From NCBI GenBank assembly GCA_903835235.1, contig CAILMF010000018.1, positions 1 through 63,000 of the forward strand: 63,000 bases of DNA, read 5' to 3'. This document shows, piece by piece, positions 55,876 through 63,000 of this stretch. The DNA is from an uncultured Rhodospirillales bacterium (GTDB taxonomy: Bacteria; Pseudomonadota; Alphaproteobacteria; Acetobacterales; Acetobacteraceae). How positions within the stretch are numbered: position 1 is the stretch's first letter; each line of letters starts with the position of its first letter. The position numbers and the translations under genes were made by a program. Below the pieces are notes generated by a model. That model made no database searches. It saw nothing but the letters and a program-made list of their open reading frames with translations, and was not told where the DNA came from.

Positions 55876-56766
55876 ATGAAGATCGGATTCATCGGCCTCG
55901 GCATCATGGGCAAGCCCATGGCGCTGCACCTGAAGGCGGCCGGGCATGAGGTGGTGGTGCCCGAGCGCGCCAGCCTGGATGCCGAGTCGCGCGGCGCCTT
56001 CACCGTGGTGGCCAATGCCACCGCCGTGGCCCAGGCCGCCGAGGTCATCATCCTGATGGTGCCGGACACGCCCGATGTGGACGCCGTGCTGTTCGGCGCC
56101 GTGGGCGTCGCCGCCGGGCTTTCGGCCGGCAAGCTGGTCATCGACATGTCGTCGATCAGCCCGACCGCCACCAAGACCTTCGCCGGCAAGATCAACGCGC
56201 TGGGCTGCGACTACCTGGACGCCCCGGTCTCCGGCGGCGAGGTCGGCGCCAAGCAGGCCAGCCTGACCATCATGGTTGGCGGCCCGCAGGCGGCCTTCGA
56301 CCGCGCCACGCCGCTGTTCCAGCTGATGGGCAAGAACATCACCCTGGTCGGCGAGAGCAACGGCACCGGGCAGACCTGCAAGGTGGCCAACCAGATCATC
56401 GTCGCCCTGACCATCGAGGCGGTGGGCGAGGCGATGGTCTTCGCCAGCAAGGCCGGCGCCGACCCGGCCAAGGTGCGCCAGGCGCTGACCGGCGGGTTGG
56501 CGACCTCTCGGATTCTTGAACTGCACGGCGAACGGATGATCAAGCGCACCTTCGCGCCGGGCTTCCGCATTGTGCTGCACCAGAAGGACCTCAACCTGGC
56601 GTTGCAGTCGGCCAAGGAACTGGGGGTGGCGCTGCCGAACACCGCCTCCACGCAGCAACTGTTTTCCGCCAGCATCGCCAGCGGCAACGGCCAGCTGGAC
56701 CATTCCGGCCTGGTCAAGGCGCTGGAGACCCTGGCCAACCACAAGGTTGCACCCGACGAGGCTTGA
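55876..56766 (+). CDS. 2-hydroxy-3-oxopropionate (tartronate semialdehyde) reductase
   Basis: 296-residue beta-hydroxyacid dehydrogenase reducing tartronate semialdehyde to glycerate. NAD(P) motif IGFIGLGIMGKPMALHLKAAGH at the N-terminus, VIDMSSISPTATK, substrate loop DAPVSGGEVGAKQASLTIMVGG, and the catalytic lysine in GQTCKVANQIIV (K in the GxxxKxxN motif). GlxR/GarR cannot be told apart by eye. With hyi this forms the last two steps of glyoxylate carboligase or hydroxypyruvate assimilation; no gcl is in the window. Confidence 0.93.
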   Translation: MKIGFIGLGIMGKPMALHLKAAGHEVVVPERASLDAESRGAFTVVANATAVAQAAEVIILMVPDTPDVDAVLFGAVGVAAGLSAGKLVIDMSSISPTATKTFAGKINALGCDYLDAPVSGGEVGAKQASLTIMVGGPQAAFDRATPLFQLMGKNITLVGESNGTGQTCKVANQIIVALTIEAVGEAMVFASKAGADPAKVRQALTGGLATSRILELHGERMIKRTFAPGFRIVLHQKDLNLALQSAKELGVALPNTASTQQLFSASIASGNGQLDHSGLVKALETLANHKVAPDEA

Positions 56767-56778
56767 CAACCGGAGCGT

Positions 56779-56800
56779 GGGGCGGTTCGTTCCGCCGCCC
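56779..56800 (+). terminator. Terminator-like hairpin after the reductase gene
   Basis: GGGGCGG and CCGCCGCCC (7 bp stem with one shift), loop TTCGTT, followed by ttgag. It lies 13 nt after the stop codon and would end the hyi-reductase transcript before the XRE gene. Confidence 0.55.
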
Positions 56801-56824
56801 TTGAGACAGGGACGCGTCATCACA

Positions 56825-56850
56825 CGGTTGCATTCAACCGTTGCAATTGC
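56825..56850 (+). promoter_or_regulatory. Palindromic candidate operator upstream of the XRE regulator
   Basis: Perfect inverted repeat CGGTTG-catt-CAACCG (56825-56840) abuts TTGCAATTGC, which contains the palindrome GCAATTGC. A possible promoter follows: TTGCGG (56847-56852), 18 nt, TATCGT (56871-56876). The region between the reductase and the XRE gene is AT-richer than its surroundings. Autoregulation by the XRE protein is a plausible guess. Confidence 0.4.
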
Positions 56851-56948
56851 GGGCGATGTGTAGCATTTTCTATCGTCTCTCTCGTGCTGACACACCTGTC
56901 TCACTTCGCTATGTTTCGTCTCTAAGACTCAGGCCACCGGAGGTTTCC

Positions 56949-57827
56949 ATGCGGTTTGCTGATATCGGGCAGCAGTTGCGAGCCTACCGCTTGGAATCCG
57001 GCCTGCGTGCCGAAGAGATCGCCGCGCGTCTCGGTGTCTCGCGCGCGGCGCTCTACCGGTATGAGAAGGGCGAGGTCATCAAGCTGGACACGATCCGGCG
57101 CCTTGCTGAACTGCTGAAGATCTCGCCGCTGTCGCTGCTGGGCATCGGCGTGGAGTATTTCGCCCGGCCCGTGGCCTTCCTGGAACGGTTGCGCCAGGTG
57201 GAGGAGCAGGCCGACCAGCTGCTGCTGGTGGGCGGCGCCTTCTGCTACCAGACCAGCACGGAAGCCGTGGAAGGCGCGATTGCGGAGGCCTGGACCGAGG
57301 CTGCCGACGCCGCCGGGGACCGCGCCCAGGCGCGCGCCGGCGCCGACCAGGCGCTGGGCCTGCTGGCCGCCCGCCGCAAGCTGCACCAGCAGCGCCGGCC
57401 GAACATCATCGGGATTTTGTCCGAAGGCGCCATGCGCCGCTTCCTCAGCGAGGGCGTGGCCGCCGGGCTGAACCTGCCGGAGCGCACCCGCGCCCGCTGC
57501 CGCGTGGCCGCGGCGAATGAGTGCGAGAGCATTGCCCAGCAGATGGAGAGCGTGCCGATCGGCCTGCAGCTGGGTCTGACCAGCGGCGCCGACCCCAGCG
57601 GCAACTTCATGGTGCTGCGCGGGCGGGAGCGTGCCCATGTCATCGGCGCCCCCTTCCCGGCCGACACCGCGCCGAATGGCGGCCTCGGCGTGGCGATGAT
57701 CACCTCGGCCGATGAAGCCGTGGCGGTGCACCAGCGCGTGGCCGAAACCGCCTGGCGCGACGCGCTGAAGGGCGCCGCCGCCGCCGCCCGGGTGCGCGAA
57801 CTGATCAAGCTGTACCGGGTGGATTGA
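56949..57827 (+). CDS. XRE-family transcriptional regulator
   Basis: 292 residues. N-terminal Cro/C1 helix-turn-helix (QQLRAYRLESGLRAEEIAARLGVSRAALYRYEKGEVIKLDTIRRLAELLKISPLSLLG), residues ~5-65. The rest is a helical domain without a recognised ligand-binding or peptidase motif. CGGAGG precedes the ATG. It follows the hydroxypyruvate/tartronate genes, so it may regulate them; an inverted repeat lies upstream of its start. It is convergent with the acetyltransferase gene. Confidence 0.9.
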   Translation: MRFADIGQQLRAYRLESGLRAEEIAARLGVSRAALYRYEKGEVIKLDTIRRLAELLKISPLSLLGIGVEYFARPVAFLERLRQVEEQADQLLLVGGAFCYQTSTEAVEGAIAEAWTEAADAAGDRAQARAGADQALGLLAARRKLHQQRRPNIIGILSEGAMRRFLSEGVAAGLNLPERTRARCRVAAANECESIAQQMESVPIGLQLGLTSGADPSGNFMVLRGRERAHVIGAPFPADTAPNGGLGVAMITSADEAVAVHQRVAETAWRDALKGAAAAARVRELIKLYRVD

Positions 57828-57904
57828 GCCACGATGCGGCGGGGGCGCCCTGCCGCCACCGTCATCACCGGGTCAGGTCTGATGATCCCGCCGCTGCGGC
57901 TGCG

Positions 57905-57932
57905 TGGGTGCCCGGATCAAGTCCGGGCATGA
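57905..57932. repeat. REP-type palindrome between convergent genes
   Basis: tgcccgga (57909-57916) pairs perfectly with tccgggca (57922-57929) around tcaag, with flanking gtg..atgac. This resembles common alphaproteobacterial REP elements and related to the larger REP at 62.8 kb by the cccgg..ccggg..atgac pattern. It may act as a terminator for both the XRE gene and the acetyltransferase gene. Confidence 0.7.
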
Positions 57933-57954
57933 CGTCCAGGCAGGCAAGGCTGCC

Positions 57955-60618
57955 TCAAAGCGCCAGCCGCGCCTCATAGACCTCGTCATCCTCCAGGCTG
58001 CGCCGCACCTTGAAGCCAAGGGTGCGGACGAAGGCCAGCATCGGCGCATTGTCCGCCAGCACCTGGCCGACCACCTCGGCCATGCCTTGTTCGCGCGCCC
58101 ATTCGAACAGCCGCTGCATCAGGTGGCTGCCCACCCCCTGGCCCTTCATGTCCGGCACGGTGATGACCGCGAACTCGCCACTGCCGCCGCCCAGCAGCCC
58201 GCCGGACTCCCGGATCAACCGGGCGATGCCGACAATCTCCTCATGCCCATCCCCGCGCCGATGGGTGGCGACGAAGGCCATCTCCCGGTCGTAGTCGATC
58301 TGCGTCAGCCGGGCGATCATCTGCGGCGACAGCTCCCGCATCGGCGAGAAGAAGCGCCAGCGGATATCCTCCGGCCGCAGCTTGCCGAAGGCCTCTGCAT
58401 GCGCGGCGGCGTCCTCGGGCCGTATCGGGCGCACCAGCAGCGGCACGCCGGATTTGGTGCGGAACGGCCGCGTCAGCTCCGCCGGATAGGGTGGCACCGC
58501 CAGCTGGCTCGCCTCCCCCACCGGGCGCAGCGTCAGCGCGGCATCGGCGGCCAGCACGCCGGCACTGTCGACGAACAGCGGGTTGATGGTCAGGCTGGCG
58601 ATCTCGGGGAAGTCGATGGCGATCTGCGACAGCCGCACCAGCGCATCCGCCACCGCCGGCACATTGGCCGGTGGGTGATCGCGAAAACCCTCCAGCAGCC
58701 GGGCGATGCGGCTGCGCTGGACCAGTTGCCCGGCCAGCGCCAGGTTCAGCGGCGGCAGGTCGAAGGCCTCGTCGCCCGCCAGGTCCGCCGCGGTGCCGCC
58801 TGAGCCGAAGCCGATCCAGGGGCCGAACATGGCGTCGTCGCCCAGGCGCAGGCGCAACTCGGTGGCGCGGGCGGCCATGCGCTCCACCACGAAGCCTTCC
58901 ACCCGCGCATCCGGCCGCAGCCGGGCGACGCGCTCCTGCATCATGGTGGCGGCCTTGAACACGCCCTCGGCGCTGCCCAGGCCCAGCACCACGCCGCCGA
59001 TCTCGGACTTCCAGACAATGTCGGGGCTGCGCACCTTCAGCGCCACCGGGAAGCCCAGCATGGTGGCGGCGGCGCCGGCCTCGGCCGGGCCGGCGGCACG
59101 GCGATGCGGCACCACCGGCAGGCCATAGGCTGCCAGAACCCCCAGCGCGGCATCCTCGGTCAGGGCAAGCCGGCCGGCGGCGCGGGTTTCGTCCAGGATG
59201 CGGCGCACCAAGGCACGGTCCGGCGCCAGTTCCAGCACCTCCCGCGCCGGCAGTTCCACCGCGGCCAGGCGGTTGCGGCGGTCCTGCACCAGGTGCATGG
59301 CGCCGCGCACCGCGGCTTCCGGCGTGGCGAAGACCGCCAGCCCGGCCTTGGCCAGCGCCTGGCGCTGCCGCCCCGCGGTTTCCTGCCCCAGCCAGGCGGC
59401 CAGGATCGGCGCGCTGCGGCGGCCAGCGCGGGTGGCGGCGACCAGCGCCTCGGCGGCGACCTCGCCGGCCTCGGCCGGGGCCGGGGCGTGCAGGGCGACC
59501 ACGGCATCCAGCTCCGGCAGGCTGGCCAGGATCGCGGCTGCCTCGCCCAGCCGGGTGCCGGCATTGGGGCCGAGGGACAGCGGATTGCCCGGCGACCAGC
59601 CCAGCGGCAGCAGCGCCGCCAGCATGGCAAGGGCTTCCGGCGAGAGGGTGGCCAGGTGGCCGCCGCTGCCGACAATGGCATCTGCGGCCAGTTCGCCCAG
59701 GCCAATGCCGTTGGTGACCACCGCAATGCGGTCCCCCCGGGCCGAGCCGCCACCGGGGCGGGAACGCACGCGCGCCAGGGTCTCGGCGGCTGACAGAAGG
59801 TCCTCCAGCCCATCCACCCGCAGCACGCCGGCGCGGCGCAGCGCCGCTTCCATGACGGCATCGGGGATGTGGCCGCCTTCACCACCACTGCGGCCACCGG
59901 CGCGGATCGCCACCACCGGGCGGTTCTTCGCCACCGCGCGGGCGGCGCTGATGAAGGCGCGGCGGTTGCGGATGCGGCGCAGGTCCAGCAGCACGGCCGA
60001 GGTGGCGGCGTCGCGGGACAGCCAGTCCAGCGCCATGGCGAAGCCGACCGCGGCATTGCCGCCGATGCCGATGACATGGCTGAAGCCGACCGCTTCGGCG
60101 GCGGCCCAGTCCAGCACCGCCCGCGCCAGGGCCGAGGATTGGGTGACCAGCGCCAGCTTGCCCGGCAGCGGCGCGATATGGCTGAGGCTGGCATTGAGGC
60201 CAATGCTGGGGACGCAAAGCCCGAAGCTGCCCTGGCCCAGCGCCCGCACCCCGGTGCGGACGCAGATTTCGGTCAGGTCCGGTGCCGCCCCGGTGACCAC
60301 GGCGGCCAGGCAGCCGCGCGCGGCCAGGGCCTGCATGGCGGCCTCCAGCCCGGCCGGGGCCAGGTTCAGCACCGCCAGGTCGGGCGTGATGGGCAGGTCG
60401 GCGATGCTGGCCACCGCCTCGAACCCCGGCAGCGCCGACCCCACGGTGAAAGCGCGGCCCTGGAAGCCGCCGGCGGCGATGTTGCCGGCCAGCACGGCGC
60501 TTTCCGGCAGGCCGCGGTCGGCCACCAGCACCAGGCTGCGCGGGTGGTACAGCGCGGTGTCGCGGAAGCCTGGGGCGGCGCGGGCGAAGGGGTCAGGGGT
60601 CATTGTGCAGTGCAACAT
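57955..60618 (-). CDS. Pat-type protein acetyltransferase (ADP-forming acyl-CoA synthetase-like plus GNAT)
   Basis: 887 residues in the order CoA-binding/succinyl-CoA-ligase-like domain (YHPRSLVLVADRGLPESAVLAGNIAAGGFQGRAFTVGS), ligase-CoA domain, ATP-grasp domain (LTEDAALGVLAAYGLPVVPHRRA, GFPVALKVRSPDIVWKSEIGGVVLGL; ~480-700), and C-terminal GNAT domain (VRPIRPEDAAAHAEAFG, ITVPDMKGQGVGSHLMQRLFEWAREQGM; ~715-885). This matches Pat/PatZ enzymes that acetylate and switch off acyl-CoA synthetases. The first-domain catalytic histidine of true ADP-forming synthetases is not evident. An alternative start is ATG 60603; neither has a strong ribosome site. It is divergent from the P1 peptidase gene. 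Confidence 0.9.
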   Translation of the reverse strand: MLHCTMTPDPFARAAPGFRDTALYHPRSLVLVADRGLPESAVLAGNIAAGGFQGRAFTVGSALPGFEAVASIADLPITPDLAVLNLAPAGLEAAMQALAARGCLAAVVTGAAPDLTEICVRTGVRALGQGSFGLCVPSIGLNASLSHIAPLPGKLALVTQSSALARAVLDWAAAEAVGFSHVIGIGGNAAVGFAMALDWLSRDAATSAVLLDLRRIRNRRAFISAARAVAKNRPVVAIRAGGRSGGEGGHIPDAVMEAALRRAGVLRVDGLEDLLSAAETLARVRSRPGGGSARGDRIAVVTNGIGLGELAADAIVGSGGHLATLSPEALAMLAALLPLGWSPGNPLSLGPNAGTRLGEAAAILASLPELDAVVALHAPAPAEAGEVAAEALVAATRAGRRSAPILAAWLGQETAGRQRQALAKAGLAVFATPEAAVRGAMHLVQDRRNRLAAVELPAREVLELAPDRALVRRILDETRAAGRLALTEDAALGVLAAYGLPVVPHRRAAGPAEAGAAATMLGFPVALKVRSPDIVWKSEIGGVVLGLGSAEGVFKAATMMQERVARLRPDARVEGFVVERMAARATELRLRLGDDAMFGPWIGFGSGGTAADLAGDEAFDLPPLNLALAGQLVQRSRIARLLEGFRDHPPANVPAVADALVRLSQIAIDFPEIASLTINPLFVDSAGVLAADAALTLRPVGEASQLAVPPYPAELTRPFRTKSGVPLLVRPIRPEDAAAHAEAFGKLRPEDIRWRFFSPMRELSPQMIARLTQIDYDREMAFVATHRRGDGHEEIVGIARLIRESGGLLGGGSGEFAVITVPDMKGQGVGSHLMQRLFEWAREQGMAEVVGQVLADNAPMLAFVRTLGFKVRRSLEDDEVYEARLAL

Positions 60619-60684
60619 GGGCCTGACGGGGTGCCGGAAGCAACCTCACTTGTACGACGACCCCGGTGAAGGGAAGCTGGTGGC

Positions 60685-61713
60685 ATGCTGACCCCCGGAC
60701 CGCGCAACCTGATCACCGATGTCGAGGGCATCCTCGTCGGCAATGCCGAGGAGCATGCGGTGCGCACCGGCACCACCGTGATCTTTCCGGTGCAGCGCTG
60801 CACCGCGGCGGCCGATGTCCGCGGTGGCGCCCCGGGCACGCGGGATATCCACGCGCTGGACCCCACGGCCATCAGGGGGGAGGCGGATGCCATCGTGCTC
60901 TCGGGCGGCTCCATGTACGGCGCCGATGCCGCCAGTGGCGTGGTGGCGGAGTTGGGCGCGCGGGGGCGGGGCGTCAGCTTCGGCGGCGCGACCATTCCGG
61001 TGGTGCCCAGCGCCATCCTGTTCGACCTGATGAATGGCGGCGACAAGGGCTGGGGGGTGGACCCGCCCTACAACCGGCTGGGCCGGCAGGCGCTGGCAGC
61101 GGTGGGGACTGAGTTCGCCCTGGGCAATGTCGGCGCCGGGCTGGGGGCGCGGAGTAGCGCGTTGAAGGGCGGCCTGGGCAGCGCCAGCCTGTGGAGCGAT
61201 GACGGCGTGCAGGTGGGCGCGCTGGTGGCCGTGAACAGTTTTGGCAGCGTGGTGATGCCCGGGACGGACCGGTTCTGGGCCGGGCCGCTGGAGATTGGCG
61301 ACGAGTTCGGCGGGCTGGGGCCGCCCCCGCCGGAATGGCGCGGTGAGCCGGAGATGCCGACCCCGCCCGGCTTTGCGCTGAACCCCCTTTATGAAAGCGG
61401 TGGGGCGAATACCACCATCGCCGTGGTGGCGGTGAACGCGGCGCTGGACAAGGCGCAGGCGCAGCGCCTGGCGATCATGGCGCAGGACGGGCTGGCGCGG
61501 GCGATCCGGCCGATCCACACGCCGTTCGATGGCGATACCGTCTTCGTGCTGGCCACCGGCGCCGTGCCGCTGACCGGGCCGGCCATGCTGGCGCGGCTGG
61601 GCCACCTGGCGGCCGATACCCTTTCCCGCGCCGTGGCGCGCGGGGTGTTCCATGCCCAAAGCCTGGGCGACCGGCCCGGCTGGGCCGATTGGCGAAAGAC
61701 GATGCACCCATGA
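60685..61713 (+). CDS. P1-family (DmpA-like, S58) peptidase
   Basis: 342 residues. N-terminal-nucleophile aminopeptidase family. GPRNLITDVEGILVGNAEE is the conserved N-terminus; the acidic/glycine core (IVLSGGSMYGADAASGVVAELGARG) and NTTIAVVAVNAALDKAQAQRLA, where self-cleavage would expose Thr243, are visible. DmpA/BapA enzymes cleave beta- or D-amino acid peptides; most homologues are uncharacterised. The stop overlaps the next gene start (ATGA). Confidence 0.9.
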   Translation: MLTPGPRNLITDVEGILVGNAEEHAVRTGTTVIFPVQRCTAAADVRGGAPGTRDIHALDPTAIRGEADAIVLSGGSMYGADAASGVVAELGARGRGVSFGGATIPVVPSAILFDLMNGGDKGWGVDPPYNRLGRQALAAVGTEFALGNVGAGLGARSSALKGGLGSASLWSDDGVQVGALVAVNSFGSVVMPGTDRFWAGPLEIGDEFGGLGPPPPEWRGEPEMPTPPGFALNPLYESGGANTTIAVVAVNAALDKAQAQRLAIMAQDGLARAIRPIHTPFDGDTVFVLATGAVPLTGPAMLARLGHLAADTLSRAVARGVFHAQSLGDRPGWADWRKTMHP

Positions 61714-62660
61714 GCGACCCGCGCCTTGACCCCGAGATGGCCGCCTTCAACGCCCATATGGAGCAGGTGGCCGCGCGCTACCCGACGCCCAGGCTGGCCC
61801 TGCCCTTCGACGAAGCGCGCGCGATAACCGAGGCGGTGAACCTCCCGCTGGCCGAGGGCGGCCCGGTGATGGCGGAGAGCCGCGACGCCTGGGTTTCCGT
61901 GCGCGGCCGGCGCATCCAATGCCGGGTGCATCGGCCGGTGACCGACCGGCCCCTGCCGGTGCTGCTCTACCTGCATGGCGGCGGCTGGGTGTGGAACAGC
62001 ATCGACACCAACGACCGGATCATGCGCGAATACGCCGCCGCCACCGGCTGCGCCGTGGTCGGGCCGGACTACGCGCTGTCACCGGAAGCGGTATTCCCGC
62101 AGGCGCTGGAGGAGTGCCTTGGCGTGCTGCGCTGGCTGGCGAAGCACGGCGCGGAATGGGGGCTGGATGCGTCGCGGATGGTGGTCGGCGGCGATTCGGC
62201 CGGCGCCAACCTGACCATGGGCCTGGCGCTGATGCTGCGCGAGGCCGGCGACGCCATTCCGCTGCGGGGCCTGCTGCTGCACTACGGCGTCTATGATTCG
62301 CGGCTGGATACGCCGAGCTACCGCGAATTCGCCGAAGGCTATGGGCTGAACATCCCGCGAATGAGCTTCTATTGGCAGCACTACGCCCCGGCCGAGGCGA
62401 CCCGGCTGCACCCCTTCGCCGCGCCGCTGCGCGCCCGGCTGGAAGGGCTGCCGCCCTGCCTGATGCATGTGGCCGAGTTGGACGTGCTGCGGAGCGAGAA
62501 CGACGCGATGGAAGCGGCGCTGCGCGCGGCCGGCGTGCAAGTGGAGAGCGAGTTGTTCCCCGGCACGGTGCACGGCTTTTTGCGCGCGGTCGGACGGGTG
62601 GGGGCGGCGGACCGGTCGGTGGCGAAGGCGAGCGCCTGGATGCGGGCGCGGTTGGCGTAG
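61710..62660 (+). CDS. Alpha/beta-hydrolase of the hormone-sensitive-lipase family
   Basis: 316 residues. Oxyanion motif LYLHGGGWVWNS (HGGGW), nucleophile elbow GGDSAGANL (Ser163), and the acid/histidine near LDVLRSEND and GTVHGF. The family hydrolyses esters of small carboxylic acids. Cotranscribed with the P1 peptidase; both could act on a shared substrate, which is not identifiable. No signal peptide. Confidence 0.92.
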   Translation: MSDPRLDPEMAAFNAHMEQVAARYPTPRLALPFDEARAITEAVNLPLAEGGPVMAESRDAWVSVRGRRIQCRVHRPVTDRPLPVLLYLHGGGWVWNSIDTNDRIMREYAAATGCAVVGPDYALSPEAVFPQALEECLGVLRWLAKHGAEWGLDASRMVVGGDSAGANLTMGLALMLREAGDAIPLRGLLLHYGVYDSRLDTPSYREFAEGYGLNIPRMSFYWQHYAPAEATRLHPFAAPLRARLEGLPPCLMHVAELDVLRSENDAMEAALRAAGVQVESELFPGTVHGFLRAVGRVGAADRSVAKASAWMRARLA

Positions 62661-62699
62661 GGCGCTGGCGGGCGCGGAGGCGCCTGCAAGACCGTAAGC

Positions 62700-62752
62700 T
62701 GTTTGAGCGGCGGATCCACGTCGCCGATGAGGCGATCAGACGCCAGGGCCAC
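62700..62752 (-). repeat. Dispersed intergenic repeat, copy 4 (partial)
   Basis: The minus strand reads ctggcgtctgatcgcc ... ggcgacgtggatccgccgctc, which lines up with the second core of the 27.7-kb copy (ctggcgtctggtcgcc ... ggcggcatgaatcagccgctc). Several mismatches and a short gap show it is diverged. It follows the esterase gene and precedes the REP palindrome. Confidence 0.55.
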
Positions 62753-62756
62753 AAAC

Positions 62757-62837
62757 GTCATGCGCGGGCTTGTCCCGCGTATCCACGCCTGCCCCGCTTG
62801 GCACGGCGTGGATGGCCGGGACAAGCCCGGCCATGAC
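62757..62837. repeat. REP palindrome, about 81 bp
   Basis: A long inverted repeat: GTCATG...GGCTTGTCCCG...ATCCACGCC on the left pairs with GGCGTGGAT...CGGGACAAGCC...CATGAC on the right around about 15 nt of loop. The right arm is nearly identical (inverted) to the two half-elements inside imuB at 5.1-5.2 kb. Such elements are typical intergenic REP sequences; several fragments of one type within a window suggest a multicopy family. Confidence 0.88.
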
Positions 62838-62850
62838 GGGTTTGAAGGGC

Positions 62851-63000
62851 GTGCGCTATCCGCGCCGATAGACTCGTGCGCTATCCGCGGCGATAGACCC
62901 GTGCGCTATCCGCGGCGATAGACCCGTGCGCTATCCGCGGCGATAGACCCGTGCGCTATCCGCGGCGATAGACCCGTGCGCTATCCGCGGCGATAGACCC
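62851..63000 (+). repeat. 25-bp tandem palindromic repeat array, at least six copies
   Basis: Units begin at 62851, 62876, 62901, 62926, 62951 and 62976 and are identical except the first, which differs at two positions. Each unit contains CTATC (6-10), CGCGGC (11-16) and GATAG (17-21), an inverted repeat around CCGCGG. There are no spacers, so it is not CRISPR-like. It runs to the window edge and its true length is unknown. The period of 25 rules out coding use as an in-frame repeat. The remaining part of 62661-63000 has no gene. Confidence 0.92.

Noticed and set aside
57411-57430. A copy of the imuB/yifB 18-nt motif in the XRE gene (gggattttgtccgaaggc)
   Set aside because: It matches only in part, has an extra T and different flanks, and lies in a coding region whose amino acids are unremarkable; chance is likely.
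62851-63000. 25-bp repeats as a CRISPR array
   Set aside because: The units follow one another directly with no spacers, are palindromic, and no cas genes are near.

Overview
The window comes from a very GC-rich alphaproteobacterium, most likely a Roseomonas-like member of the Acetobacteraceae. This rests on the 5' end of a 16S rRNA gene at the left edge (minus strand), alphaproteobacterial signatures such as a direct-repeat LexA box, the imuA-imuB-dnaE2 cassette and FlaF, and the overall gene style (ATGA/GTGA start-stop overlaps, almost no intergenic DNA). It looks chromosomal. No phage, insertion sequence, CRISPR array or tRNA was recognised.

Layout. 1-719: 16S 5' end, its long G/U-rich leader with a boxA and a clear promoter. 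720-3516 (minus): an orphan Bug-type solute-binding protein and the cysK-cysE pair. 3600-10014 (plus): a LexA-boxed mutagenic translesion cassette imuA-imuB-dnaE2, whose imuB carries a ~270-residue repeat-built N-terminal extension. 10093-10803: a small membrane protein and a stretch that may hold gene remnants. 10804-22501 (minus): a long operon, gdpD then livG-fadD-livH-livM-livJ-livF-paaK-acs-ivd, which mixes a branched-chain-type ABC importer with three acyl-CoA ligases and an acyl-CoA dehydrogenase. 22694-27707 (plus): flagellin, flaF, a TPR-methyltransferase and a GT41 O-GlcNAc-transferase-like protein, read as a flagellin synthesis and modification unit. 27818-39194: amidase/GMC oxidoreductase, KDPG aldolase/KDG kinase, a lipoprotein and a group of amide- and peptide-bond hydrolases (M81, two M20, acetylpolyamine amidohydrolase, M19 dipeptidase). 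39439-44507 (plus): oligopeptide-type binding protein, YifB/ComM AAA ATPase, gamma-glutamyltransferase. 44517-46658 (minus): ergothioneine genes egtB-egtD. 46818-50667 (minus): a four-gene dipeptide-type ABC importer without its own binding protein. 50843-54656: GT2 glycosyltransferase, a polytopic membrane protein, an AI-2E-type permease. 54892-57827 (plus): hydroxypyruvate isomerase, tartronate semialdehyde reductase and an XRE regulator. 57955-60618 (minus): a Pat-type ADP-forming-synthetase/GNAT protein acetyltransferase. 60685-62660 (plus): P1 peptidase and an HSL-type esterase. 62661-63000: a REP palindrome followed by a 25-bp tandem array that runs off the window.

Taken together the genes suit a heterotroph that imports and degrades organic acids, peptides and modified amino acids, with oxidative and DNA-damage protection (ergothioneine, ImuABC). 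Four families of non-coding repeats are spread through the window: a ~100-bp intergenic element, REP-type palindromes, an 18-nt motif shared by imuB and the yifB upstream region, and the 25-bp palindromic array. The least explained items are the imuB extension, the edge array and the flagellin-modification cluster.
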